A DNA stretch of 23,663 nt from CAYJAQ01 sp964368275 (GCA_964368275.1 CAYJAQ010000022.1:1-23663), one strand, 5' to 3'; shown: positions 1-8,182, counted from the first letter of the stretch. The notes: a model not told the origin generated them from the letters alone. Made by a program: numbers and translations.

Positions 1-22
1 TTCTCTTATATATATATATATA

Positions 23-31
23 TGTTATAAT
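23..31 (+). promoter_or_regulatory. Extended -10 promoter element
   Basis: TGTTATAAT is a perfect extended -10 (TG, one base, TATAAT at 26-31). It follows an alternating TA tract (7-22), so no -35 can be judged. Transcription would start near base 38 and run into the hairpin at 81-107, which makes this either the start of a short leader RNA or a chance match in AT-rich DNA. Confidence 0.45.
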
Positions 32-80
32 GGCATTGTAGATGTGGATATGTTAATAAAAATAATAAGTTATTAATTAA

Positions 81-107
81 AGCAAACATCTACGTTTGCT
101 ATTTTTT
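81..107 (+). terminator. Intrinsic terminator or attenuator upstream of the first lipoprotein
   Basis: AGCAAAC (81-87) pairs with GTTTGCT (94-100) around a six-base loop, followed by A and six T. It may end a gene lying to the left of the window. Alternatively it could attenuate the lipoprotein gene, because bases 38-45 (GTAGATGT) are complementary to 86-93, which cover the loop and two bases of the left arm. Confidence 0.7.
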
Positions 108-148
108 GTTGTTGAATCAAAAAAAAAGATATATTGATTGGAGGATAT

Positions 149-667
149 ATGAGAAAAATTAAAAAAATTAGTTTTATAGTAACAATAGCAATTTGTTTAT
201 TTGTACTGACTGGATGCAAAGCTGAAGCAGTAATTGACTTAATACCTTTAAGAGATCAAGAGATTACTAAAATTAATTTAAAAATGATAGGGTCTGGCGG
301 TCCTCCACAACCCCAGGGAGCATACAAGCCGCTAGCTAAAGAGCAACCTTTGTGGGTTGGTGATGAAATTGTTGTTGATGTAGAAATTACCAATATTGAA
401 GAATTTATGCAAAATCTACAAGCTGTTCGTGTTTATAATGTTGATTCGCGTAAAGGTAAAAAATTTCGCGGTGGCGTAAATGAGAGAAGCAATCCTTATA
501 AATGCATTTATGTTTGTATGAATGATACTGGATTTGTTTTAAATGAGTATAACCATGTTAGTATCATGCATATTGAGAAAAAAATTCAAGTAGAAACATA
601 CGTTGTTGAAGATGGAGAATCAGTAGCATTTATTCGAGATTACTTAGCAGAATATTTTACAGATTAA
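149..667 (+). CDS. Putative lipoprotein of unknown function
   Basis: This encodes a secreted protein of 172 residues anchored to the outer face of the membrane by a lipid. I do not recognise the family. The start is the ATG at 149, because GGAGG lies at 140-144; an in-frame TTG at 134 would include that ribosome site and is unlikely. The N-terminus has basic residues (MRKIKK), a hydrophobic stretch and the lipobox LTGC, with Cys23 as the lipidation site. The rest is soluble, with a Gly/Pro-rich stretch around residues 44-55 and many beta-type segments, which would fit a small beta domain, but this is only an impression. It stands alone, with a hairpin terminator just after the stop, so it is probably monocistronic. 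Confidence 0.75.
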   Translation: MRKIKKISFIVTIAICLFVLTGCKAEAVIDLIPLRDQEITKINLKMIGSGGPPQPQGAYKPLAKEQPLWVGDEIVVDVEITNIEEFMQNLQAVRVYNVDSRKGKKFRGGVNERSNPYKCIYVCMNDTGFVLNEYNHVSIMHIEKKIQVETYVVEDGESVAFIRDYLAEYFTD

Positions 668-678
668 TATATAATTGG

Positions 679-704
679 GGATTAGCTTTTGGGCTAATCC
701 TTTT
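679..704 (+). terminator. Intrinsic terminator after the lipoprotein gene
   Basis: GGATTAGC (679-686) pairs perfectly with GCTAATCC (693-700), loop of six bases, then TTTT. It lies 11 bases past the stop of the lipoprotein gene. Confidence 0.85.
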
Positions 705-727
705 CTATACAAAAATACACAAAAAAC

Positions 728-756
728 TTTATTATTTTATCAACTTATGGTATAAT
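728..756 (+). promoter_or_regulatory. Promoter for the zinc-ribbon membrane protein / ychF / cca / yhaM run
   Basis: TATAAT at 751-756 is preceded by TG one base earlier (748-749), giving a full extended -10. The -35 at 728-733 (TTTATT, spacer 17) is weak, as is usual for extended -10 promoters. The start point would be near 763, and GGAG at 780-783 is the ribosome site for the gene at 791. Confidence 0.75.
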
Positions 757-790
757 ACTATATATAATAAGAAAGATTTGGAGCAATGTT

Positions 791-1663
791 ATGAAGGTTA
801 GATGTCGTAATTGTTTTCGCATTTTGAATAACAATGAAGAGTATTGCACTAGATGTGGTGAGCATAGTGAAGAGATTGCAGAAATCATGCGCACTGGCAT
901 TGAACCAGTAAACGAAGGCGCTGAGTTTAAAGTTAATTTATTAGTTTACTTGGGTTGCGGTTTTTTATTAAACGGTGTGTGCAGCATTTTGTTCGCTAAT
1001 ATGTTTAGTAGAATGTACCCGGAAATTGAATTTGGTGAAATAGGTTCGCCCTTTCCTCAAGCAGCTACGTATTTTGCAACCGTCAATGCATTGCTTATAT
1101 CGAGCATTGTTTTAGCAATAATCCTCTTTATCATTAATTACAAAAATTTGAAAAAAGACTTTGTACTGGTAGAGCGCAAAACATTAGTAATAACAGGCTT
1201 AATTGGAATAGTTGTTGCTGTTGGAATGGCGTTTATCACTAAGTATACTGATTTAATATTTATTCCTACATATTTTAAAGATTATTTGTTAGCACCAAAT
1301 GCTGAGGTAATAGTTGAAAATTCAATGTCTTACTTTAAGGTAATTGTGATACTAGTTTTATACGCATACATTCAAGAAATCGTATTCCGAAAATGGTTAA
1401 TTTCCGCTATTGACGAAAACACTCTTCTAAATACCAAAGGTATGATTGTTGTTCAAGCACTAATATCAGTTGTGTTAGAGTATATTTGCTTTTCATTCTT
1501 TGCAAGTATTTCACACAATACATTACCGTTTATCTTAATTTTGGTAGGTTCATTTATCTTACATCTACTTTTAGGTATTAGTTATTTTACTAATAAACGT
1601 ACTATTGCTACTAATATTATGCTAAGAATAGTGTTAATAGTAGCTATGATAATAATAATATAA
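791..1663 (+). CDS. Zinc-ribbon membrane protein with a degenerate CPBP (CAAX protease-like) fold
   Basis: This is a 290-residue polytopic membrane protein. Residues 5-22 hold CxxC-x10-CxxC, a zinc ribbon facing the cytoplasm. About six or more hydrophobic helices follow. At 195-200 there is Q-E-I-V-F-R, which resembles the CPBP/CAAX-protease motif EExxxR with the first Glu changed to Gln. His242 in SISH fits the second motif. A later HLLLG...YF segment fits the end of the domain, but Arg279 stands about where the family usually has the third-motif His. The family contains intramembrane glutamic proteases as well as non-catalytic members; the changes here suggest weak or no protease activity. 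GGAG at 780-783 supports the start. The stop codon lies inside the ychF ribosome site, so the two genes are coupled. Confidence 0.65.
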   Translation: MKVRCRNCFRILNNNEEYCTRCGEHSEEIAEIMRTGIEPVNEGAEFKVNLLVYLGCGFLLNGVCSILFANMFSRMYPEIEFGEIGSPFPQAATYFATVNALLISSIVLAIILFIINYKNLKKDFVLVERKTLVITGLIGIVVAVGMAFITKYTDLIFIPTYFKDYLLAPNAEVIVENSMSYFKVIVILVLYAYIQEIVFRKWLISAIDENTLLNTKGMIVVQALISVVLEYICFSFFASISHNTLPFILILVGSFILHLLLGISYFTNKRTIATNIMLRIVLIVAMIIII

Positions 1664-1676
1664 AGGAGAAACAAAT

Positions 1677-2774
1677 ATGGGTTTGACAGCAGGTATCGTT
1701 GGCCTTCCAAATGTCGGAAAATCAACACTTTTTAATGCAATAACAAAAGCAGGGGCTTTAGCAGCAAACTACCCTTTTGCGACAATTGAGCCTAATGTTG
1801 GTGTCGTTGAAGTTCATGATGAAAGATTAGACAATATTGTAAAGATTATTAATCCACGTAGTATTGTTCCCACTGCTTTCTCTTTTACCGATATTGCTGG
1901 TCTTGTTAAAGGTGCTAGCCATGGAGAGGGTTTGGGAAATCAATTTCTTTCCCATATTCGCGATGTTGATGCAATTTGCCAAGTTGTGCGTTGTTTTGAT
2001 AATGGTGATATTGTTCACGTTGATGGCTCGGTAGATCCCGTTCGCGATATTGAAACAATTAACTATGAATTAATATTTGCTGATCTTGAAGTGGTTGAAA
2101 AACGTCTTCCAAAGATTGAGAAAAAAGCCAAATGTGAACCTGGTAGTGATTCACTTTTAGAATATAATATTTTATTGAAAATTCAAGAAGCTTTAAACAA
2201 AGGTTTACCAGCCCGGCTTGCTGATTTGAATAAAGAAGAAAAAGCCTTTATTAAAAATTATAGTTTTCTGACAATGAAGCCTATGCTATATGTTGCGAAT
2301 GTTTCTGAAGATGAGATAGCAAGTGGCAATAGTTATGTCGAAAAAGTTAAAGAATGTGCCAAGAAAGATCAAGCTAAAGTCATAATGATTAGTGCTAAGA
2401 TTGAAGAAGAATTAAGTGCATTAGATGAAGAAGATCGTAAGATGTTTTTAGATGACTTAGGTGTAAAAGAAAGTGGTTTAGATAAATTAGTTAAAGAAGC
2501 TTATGACCTTTTAGGTTTAGCAACTTTTTTTACAGCTGGTGAGAAAGAATGTCGTGCCTGGACCTATAAGAAGGGTATGAAAGCCCCTGAGTGTGCTGGC
2601 GTTATTCACACGGACTTTGAACGTGGCTTTATTAAAGCCGAAACTTATAGCTATGAAGACTTAATGAGATATGGAACACCGCTAAAAGTAAAAGAAGCCG
2701 GTCATGTCCGGATGGAAGGAAAAGAATACGTTGTAGAAGATGGGGACATTATGTTATTTAGATTTAATGTATAA
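1677..2774 (+). CDS. ychF: YchF/OLA1-type ribosome-binding ATPase
   Basis: This conserved P-loop NTPase of the Obg group hydrolyses ATP rather than GTP, binds ribosomes and is linked to translation and stress control. The 365-residue length is typical. The G1 loop GLPNVGKST is at residues 9-17 and the G3 motif DIAG at 72-75, followed by the glycine-rich KGASHGEGLGN loop. NVSE near residue 207 takes the place of NKxD, which is the mark of ATP preference in this family. A central helical coiled-coil region runs roughly from 130 to 190, and the C-terminal TGS domain includes FFTAGEKECRAW. AAAGGAG (1662-1668) overlaps the stop of the preceding gene, so translation is probably coupled. The cca gene begins 17 bases downstream. 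Confidence 0.97.
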   Translation: MGLTAGIVGLPNVGKSTLFNAITKAGALAANYPFATIEPNVGVVEVHDERLDNIVKIINPRSIVPTAFSFTDIAGLVKGASHGEGLGNQFLSHIRDVDAICQVVRCFDNGDIVHVDGSVDPVRDIETINYELIFADLEVVEKRLPKIEKKAKCEPGSDSLLEYNILLKIQEALNKGLPARLADLNKEEKAFIKNYSFLTMKPMLYVANVSEDEIASGNSYVEKVKECAKKDQAKVIMISAKIEEELSALDEEDRKMFLDDLGVKESGLDKLVKEAYDLLGLATFFTAGEKECRAWTYKKGMKAPECAGVIHTDFERGFIKAETYSYEDLMRYGTPLKVKEAGHVRMEGKEYVVEDGDIMLFRFNV

Positions 2775-2791
2775 CCCGGGAAAGGAGTAAT

Positions 2792-4336
2792 ATGAATCAA
2801 CAAGAATATTTACAAAAAGGTATTGCTATTATTGAACGATTACATCAACTTACATATCAAGCATATTTCGTTGGCGGAATGCCTAGAGACTATATATTAA
2901 AAAAAGATTTTGTTGATATTGATATTGCGACCAGTGCTACTCCGAGTGCGATTAAGTTAGCTTTTCCGAGTGCTAGCATGGAATTTGCTGAAGATGGTTG
3001 TGTAGTTATTCGTGATGGTGAATACTCATTCGAAGTAAGTACCTTTAGAGAAGAAACCTATACAGTATCACGCCATCCTAGCTCCAAATATTATTCCCAA
3101 AGTTTATTGGTAGATATTAATCGTCGTGACTTTACCATTAATGCTATCGCAATGACGAATAATTTGAAAATTGTTGATTTATGCAAAGGCACTCGCGATT
3201 TGCGTTTTAAGACTATTAGAGTAATTGGCAAGGCCAAGAAACGTTTCCGTGAGGATCCCCTTCGAATTCTTCGGGCGTTTACTTTGATGTCACGCTTTGG
3301 TTTTCGCTTGAGTTTTAAAACAGCATCAGGCATTGAAAACACTTCTAAATATGCTAGTGAAATAGCGGAACAAAAAGTATCAGCTGAATTATTAAAAATA
3401 TTCGATGGCAAACATGGAAAACGAGCTACTAAAAAATTAGTCAAATTAGGTGTATACTGTCATTTAAATAATTATCAAAAAGGTTTACCGATTGTTGCTA
3501 AGCGTTATAAAAAATTAAATACTTCAGAGAAGTTTGCACTTTGTTATTTTCTTAATAATGGAATACCTGCTAATACTTGTTTTGACCGAATCGAACTAGC
3601 TAAGCTAAAGATTATGTTGAAAGCATTAGATCAAATCGGTAAAGATGATATAAATAAATTACATGTTTTTGATTATGGAGTTGATTTATTGTTATCAGTT
3701 GATCGCATCCGCACTTGCATTGATCAAGAGATAACTAGTCAAAAGAGTTATATTGAATCAATTGGCCGAAGTATGCCTATTACTAGTATCAGTGATATGG
3801 CTCTTAAAGGTAACGACATAATTACCTTTGCTTCTGGTAAAACGGGGCCATTTATTACTGAAATTATGGAAGGTCTTCGTCATAAAGTAATCTTAGAAGA
3901 AGTTAAAAATGATTATACTGAGCTTGCGGAAGAAGCTAAGAAGATGCTAGCTGTTAAGGGCATTATTAAATCAAGCGATACGGCACCTATTGACGATTTA
4001 CAACATGCAAGAAGTGGAAAACGTTCTGATGTTGTAGTGCCTAATCTTGAAGAAGAAACCCTAGAACCTAAAAATGATAATGAAAAAGTAATAAAAGAAG
4101 TTGTTGCTAAAACTTTAGAGCAACCTAAACACAACGATGAGTTACTGAAACTTAAGATTATGTATGATCAAGATTACAAAAGATTGGTTGAAATGAACAT
4201 GGCCAACTTAGTAATTGATAATATGGGTGAATTTGAAAAACAAGAATTACGAAAAGAAATAGGCGAAAATGTAAAAATGATTTTATTAAGAACAAAATCA
4301 GAATATCAAAAATTAGAAAATGGAGGACTAATTTAA
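2792..4336 (+). CDS. cca: CCA tRNA nucleotidyltransferase (class II) with a C-terminal extension
   Basis: This adds or repairs the 3' CCA end of tRNAs using CTP and ATP, in the cytosol. The catalytic head carries GG (28-29) and RD (32-33), then the metal-binding DxD at Asp42 and Asp44. Further motifs are RRDFTINA and the EDPLRILRA...RFGF block that reads the nucleotide. The neck and body helices follow to about residue 390. The protein is 514 residues, while the B. subtilis enzyme is close to 400. The extra 120 or so residues contain an acidic, probably disordered linker (about 395-445) and then a charged helical segment (450-510) that I cannot assign. AAAGGAG (2781-2787) is only four bases from the ATG. 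The stop and the next start share a base (TAATG). Poly(A) polymerase is an alternative within this superfamily, but context and group favour CCA addition. Confidence 0.92.
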   Translation: MNQQEYLQKGIAIIERLHQLTYQAYFVGGMPRDYILKKDFVDIDIATSATPSAIKLAFPSASMEFAEDGCVVIRDGEYSFEVSTFREETYTVSRHPSSKYYSQSLLVDINRRDFTINAIAMTNNLKIVDLCKGTRDLRFKTIRVIGKAKKRFREDPLRILRAFTLMSRFGFRLSFKTASGIENTSKYASEIAEQKVSAELLKIFDGKHGKRATKKLVKLGVYCHLNNYQKGLPIVAKRYKKLNTSEKFALCYFLNNGIPANTCFDRIELAKLKIMLKALDQIGKDDINKLHVFDYGVDLLLSVDRIRTCIDQEITSQKSYIESIGRSMPITSISDMALKGNDIITFASGKTGPFITEIMEGLRHKVILEEVKNDYTELAEEAKKMLAVKGIIKSSDTAPIDDLQHARSGKRSDVVVPNLEEETLEPKNDNEKVIKEVVAKTLEQPKHNDELLKLKIMYDQDYKRLVEMNMANLVIDNMGEFEKQELRKEIGENVKMILLRTKSEYQKLENGGLI

Positions 4337-5268
4337 TGGTAAATATTAAATTCAAAAACTTAAAAGTTGGTGAATGTCCTCAATTTTGTGCTCTTGTTGT
4401 TGACTATCGCTTGAGTTATACTGTTAATGGAACACCATATTATAGTTTAGTAATTAGCGATGGCACTGATAATGCTGATGCTCGTATTTGGAGTACTAGT
4501 ATTATTGATAATCTTGAAAAAGGTAAAGTATATTTTTTGGAAACAAAGATTAATGATTATGCAGGAAAGAAACAAATAATTATTAATAAAATAAGCGCTG
4601 CACCAAGTGATGTTAATTTGGAAGACTTTTATCGCACTGCACCAATTTCCGAGCAAGAGATAAGAGAAGGAATCAAGAAGTATATTAAAAGAATTGAAAA
4701 CACCATTTTAAAAAATATTGTGGTAGAATTAATCAAGGAGAATGAAGAGAAGTTCTTTACATATCCTGCTGCGATGACAATGCATCATAATTATATGAAT
4801 GGTTTAGGCCATCATACATATTCAATGCTAAAGCTGGCTGATGGTTATTTAGAAAACTATCCTAGTTTAAATAAAGATTTATTATACGCAGGCATCTTGA
4901 TTCATGATATTGGTAAAACTGTAGAATTTACGGAAGTAAGATCACCAGAGTATAGCATTGATGGTAATTTGCTTGGTCACATTGTTATTGGCATCAAAAT
5001 GTTACATGAAATGGCTCTTAAATTGAACTATATTGGCACAGAAGAAGTACTTGCATTAGAACATTTAATCGTTTCACATCATGGTGAACTAGAACATGGA
5101 AGCCCAAAAATACCGATGATGGCTGAAGCATATGCGATTTATTTCTTAGATCTGACAGATTCAAAACTAAATGCTATGAATACTGAGATTAGTAAAACCG
5201 ATAAAGGAGAACGGACTAGCCCTATTCCAACTATTGATCGTAAGACATTATATGTCCCTAAAATTTAA
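4336..5268 (+). CDS. yhaM: 3'-5' exoribonuclease of the YhaM family (OB fold plus HD domain)
   Basis: This is a predicted metal-dependent 3'-5' exonuclease acting on RNA and possibly single-stranded DNA. Length (310 residues) matches YhaM of Bacilli (about 314). Residues 1-95 form an OB-fold nucleic-acid-binding domain. From about 145 comes the HD-type catalytic domain: the HHNYMNGLGHH stretch near 149-159, the central His190-Asp191 in IHDIGK, and SHHGELEHG followed by a conserved acidic DLTDS segment. GGAGG at 4322-4326 supports the start, and the ATG overlaps the cca stop by one base, which points to translational coupling of a tRNA-end enzyme with a 3' RNA exonuclease. It is the last gene of this transcription unit; a terminator follows at once. 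Confidence 0.93.
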   Translation: MVNIKFKNLKVGECPQFCALVVDYRLSYTVNGTPYYSLVISDGTDNADARIWSTSIIDNLEKGKVYFLETKINDYAGKKQIIINKISAAPSDVNLEDFYRTAPISEQEIREGIKKYIKRIENTILKNIVVELIKENEEKFFTYPAAMTMHHNYMNGLGHHTYSMLKLADGYLENYPSLNKDLLYAGILIHDIGKTVEFTEVRSPEYSIDGNLLGHIVIGIKMLHEMALKLNYIGTEEVLALEHLIVSHHGELEHGSPKIPMMAEAYAIYFLDLTDSKLNAMNTEISKTDKGERTSPIPTIDRKTLYVPKI

Positions 5269-5273
5269 CTTTG

Positions 5274-5297
5274 AAGAAGTCCTAGCGGGCTTCTTTT
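5274..5297 (+). terminator. Intrinsic terminator of the ychF-cca-yhaM unit
   Basis: AAGAAGTCC (5274-5282) pairs with GGGCTTCTT (5287-5295), with one G-T pair and a four-base loop, and a short T run follows. It begins five bases past the yhaM stop. Confidence 0.8.
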
Positions 5298-5304
5298 AAT
5301 ATAC

Positions 5305-5336
5305 AAAAAAAGACCAAACTAGTGTTAGTTTGGTCT
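5305..5336 (-). terminator. Intrinsic terminator for the small minus-strand gene
   Basis: AGACCAAACTA (5311-5321) pairs perfectly with TAGTTTGGTCT (5326-5336), an 11-bp stem with a four-base loop. Seven A at 5305-5311 become the U tract on the minus strand. It faces the plus-strand terminator at 5274-5297, so the two converging units are insulated. Confidence 0.88.
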
Positions 5337-5412
5337 AGCAGTTAAAAAGTATAATTTCTCTAACTACTTGTCTGGTTCAAATTAGGCTAATTCCATAGCT
5401 GGGAAGTTTGGC

Positions 5413-5610
5413 TTAATTGCTGTCTTTACAGCCACAAGTGCCGCACTCACAATCTGATTCCAGTTTGTCTTTAAACTTTTCGATCATTTGACATTCTTTA
5501 GCTTTTAGCTTTCCCATCATGCTTTTAATTTTGTCACTATTAGCTGCGTAAATGCCAAAACCTAAAATCATTAATGCCCCTGCAAAGTGTAGAGCCACTG
5601 TTGATTTCAT
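5413..5610 (-). CDS. Small single-pass membrane protein with a Cys-rich C-terminal tail
   Basis: The protein has 65 residues. An N-terminal hydrophobic segment (about 6-23) is followed by a lysine-rich amphipathic helix (26-51) and a tail carrying Cys54, Cys56, Cys59 and Cys61 in a C-x-C-x2-C-x-C pattern; Cys40 lies further back. Four closely placed Cys suggest metal binding or disulfides, though no family is recognised. YtxH-like proteins share the helix-plus-charged-tail layout, without this Cys cluster as far as I know. The start is backed by AGAGGTGA just upstream on the minus strand. The gene has its own terminator at 5305-5336. Upstream, between this gene and recD2, there is a perfect TTGACA at 5688-5693 (minus strand) but no convincing -10 at the right distance. 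Confidence 0.7.
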   Translation of the reverse strand: MKSTVALHFAGALMILGFGIYAANSDKIKSMMGKLKAKECQMIEKFKDKLESDCECGTCGCKDSN

Positions 5611-5756
5611 TATATCACCTCTTACTGTTTAAAGTTGCTAGCATATGAACGCAATCATAATTGATAAGTATCTGAACTGTGCGCACCTGTCAACCTAAAA
5701 ATAGTAGATCGCTTAATTCTAGCAATAATATTATTAGTTAAATAAATTAAACTATA

Positions 5757-8159
5757 CTAGAAATCTTCAAATTCGTGTTCACCTAAAATACTATTTAAAT
5801 CAACATTATTTTTGCTCACTTTTTTATTAGTATCACTAGCAATTTTTTCAAAATCATATGGTGATATTTCGCCATATTCATGTTCACCAATTGTTGAAAA
5901 AGCACTACTTGCATCATCAATTATTGCGACATCACTATTTAACAAAGATTTTATTTTTGTAAGTAAAATAGTAGAACGATTTTGTTCAATCTTTTTTATG
6001 CCTAATTGTAATATGCGAATATCCCCCATTAAGATTAGTAAATTTTTCGCTCTTGTAACACTAGTGTAAATTAACTTGCGTTTTAACATATAAGAGTAAT
6101 TAGAAGATACTGGCATAATAACCATATCAAATTCACTGCCTTGGGCTTTATGAACACTTATGGCATAAGCAAGTTTTATATCATCTAATTCATCAATTGT
6201 ATAATCAACCATTCCAGTATCATAAGCTACACTTAATCCGCGAATCTCACCATCAGCATAGATGAAGTGATCAACAACTCCAATATCGCCGTTCATGATA
6301 TTTTTTTCACTCCGATTAACTAGTTGAATTACTTTATCGTTTTCACGGTATTGTTCACCAGTTCGCTTTAATTCAGGGCGATTATTTAAAGGATTAATAA
6401 CTTCTTGAAGGCGAGTATTAATCTCATTTATGCCAAGTTGACAACGGTACATTGGTACTAGAATCTGAATATCTTTTTTGATGTCCTTTCCTTTGCTGAT
6501 GGCAAGGGCAACAAGATCAATCAGCATTTCCATTAGATGTTCATTGTCGGTTGGAATAAAAGAACGATCAGTAAATTTTGTCATAATATTTTCGGAGATT
6601 ATTCCATCATTAATATCATGAGCAAGTCTAATAATTTGTGAATTCTCCGCTTGACGATGAATTTTTTTCAAGCGAATTGTACTAATCTCTTTACAATCAA
6701 TTAAATCTTTTAGAATTTGACCAGGGCCTACTGAAGGTAACTGATCAACGTCACCGACAATAATAACTCGTGCGTTTTTATTTATTGTTGTTAATAATTG
6801 ATATGCAAGGGGTAAGTCCATCATTGAAGCCTCATCAACTATTATTAATTCTTCCTCGGTAGGGTTATCAGCGTTTTTAGCAAAATAGCCTTCGCCTGCG
6901 TAACCAAGATATTTATGAATAGTTTGAGCATCAATATTTGAAGTTTCCTTGAGTCGTTTTGCTGCTCTACCAGTTGGGGCAAGCAAAGCAACACGCTCTA
7001 GAACGGTGCTATTGTCATTCATTAACTTCACAAACATCCGAAGAATTGTCTTGACAATAGTTGTTTTACCTGTTCCGGGGCCACCAGTAATAATCATAAT
7101 TGGTTCCAAAAAAGCACTCTTTACGGCGGTTTTTTGCATGTCACTTAAAGTAATATCATTCTCTAAGGAAACTGCTTGATATGCTTCTTCAATATCATTT
7201 GGTGTAAAAGAACGCACGGAACTACCGATACTTTGAAGCTTATTGACAATTACTTGAGCTAGTTTATTTTCCTTTTCATATAATTCATAATCAAAAAGCC
7301 AACCATCATTATTCATATATAACTGTTTATCTTTGATTAAAATCTTCAATATTTCCTCAAAACGCTCATAGGGAATAGCTTCAATGTCACGCAAATATTT
7401 TGTCAATAATTGCATTAAACTATGACGATCAATGTGACTATTACCACTTGAATAAATGTATTGCTTTAGGGTATACTTAATAACAGCTTTTAATCTTACA
7501 TCTGAGTCTTTGGCAATTCCCATTTTTAAAGCAAAAGCATCATTCTTTAGAAAGCCAAAATGGTCAATTTTTTCCATTAAAATATAGGGCGATTCCTTCA
7601 CCATTTCAACCGCATTAATCCCCAAACGGGCTACGATTTTATGGCAAGTATCCATGGAAATACCATATTGTATAAAGAATAAAATGGTTTCTTCATTAGC
7701 TCTATTTTCAATAACAATACTATAAATGGTATCAGCTTTTTTGCTATTAATCCCTAAGCCATCTAGAATAGTTCGGTCTTTCGCAATCTTATCAATAGCA
7801 TCTACACCAAGTTTTTTAACGATAATTTTCGCTGTTTTTTCACCGATCTCTGGGAAAATTTCGCTTGACAAATAATTAATAACACTGCTTTCTGTGTAAA
7901 GATTTTTACGTTCAAATGTGTCAAAATGAAACTGCAAGCCATAGGTTGGGTCTTTCACAAATTCCCCATTTAGTGTGTATTCTTCTTCGGGAAGAGCTAA
8001 ACGATCAAAGATGCCAACAACGGTTAAGCGGTTGCCAATTAGGTGACTTTTTCTTTTAGCAATACTATATTCTTCTGCTTCTAAATCGAAAAGAGCCACA
8101 GTGTAGCCGTTTTTTTTATTGTAAAAATTAATACGAGAAATGGTTCCGGTAACTTTCAT
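5757..8159 (-). CDS. recD2: ATP-dependent RecD2 helicase (YrrC type)
   Basis: This is a superfamily 1B 5'-3' DNA helicase that works without RecBC in repair and in protecting replication forks. Its 800 residues match the Bacillus YrrC length. The N-terminal part (1-330) carries the OB-like start and helix-hairpin-helix segments typical of RecD2. The motor holds Walker A GGPGTGKTT near 358-366, the Walker B VDEAS near 441, GDVDQLPSVGPGQ (motif III), and the later SVHKAQGSEFD and YTSVTRAK motifs near 670 and 705. AAAGGAG lies eight bases before the ATG on the minus strand, and an extended -10 promoter sits just beyond, giving a leader of only about 17 bases. In Bacillus it lies near mnmA with a TPR gene (yrrB) between; that gene is absent here. 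No clear terminator follows. Confidence 0.96.
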   Translation of the reverse strand: MKVTGTISRINFYNKKNGYTVALFDLEAEEYSIAKRKSHLIGNRLTVVGIFDRLALPEEEYTLNGEFVKDPTYGLQFHFDTFERKNLYTESSVINYLSSEIFPEIGEKTAKIIVKKLGVDAIDKIAKDRTILDGLGINSKKADTIYSIVIENRANEETILFFIQYGISMDTCHKIVARLGINAVEMVKESPYILMEKIDHFGFLKNDAFALKMGIAKDSDVRLKAVIKYTLKQYIYSSGNSHIDRHSLMQLLTKYLRDIEAIPYERFEEILKILIKDKQLYMNNDGWLFDYELYEKENKLAQVIVNKLQSIGSSVRSFTPNDIEEAYQAVSLENDITLSDMQKTAVKSAFLEPIMIITGGPGTGKTTIVKTILRMFVKLMNDNSTVLERVALLAPTGRAAKRLKETSNIDAQTIHKYLGYAGEGYFAKNADNPTEEELIIVDEASMMDLPLAYQLLTTINKNARVIIVGDVDQLPSVGPGQILKDLIDCKEISTIRLKKIHRQAENSQIIRLAHDINDGIISENIMTKFTDRSFIPTDNEHLMEMLIDLVALAISKGKDIKKDIQILVPMYRCQLGINEINTRLQEVINPLNNRPELKRTGEQYRENDKVIQLVNRSEKNIMNGDIGVVDHFIYADGEIRGLSVAYDTGMVDYTIDELDDIKLAYAISVHKAQGSEFDMVIMPVSSNYSYMLKRKLIYTSVTRAKNLLILMGDIRILQLGIKKIEQNRSTILLTKIKSLLNSDVAIIDDASSAFSTIGEHEYGEISPYDFEKIASDTNKKVSKNNVDLNSILGEHEFEDF

Positions 8160-8182
8160 AGTGTACTCCTTTCAGTACTGCT

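Noticed and set aside
1..133. A riboswitch or T-box in the first leader
   Set aside because: No T-box sequence (UGGN) or known aptamer pattern is visible; only a terminator and a complementary stretch can be supported.
134..148. An upstream TTG start for the first lipoprotein
   Set aside because: The ribosome site GGAGG would lie inside the coding part, and the ATG at 149 gives a standard lipoprotein signal.
3091..3444. A minus-strand frame of 117 codons inside cca
   Set aside because: It lies fully within the conserved catalytic part of cca, is rich in Arg/Lys/Ser and has no start signals.
5812..6069. Plus-strand frame inside recD2
   Set aside because: It is antisense to the conserved end of recD2 and has no ribosome site.
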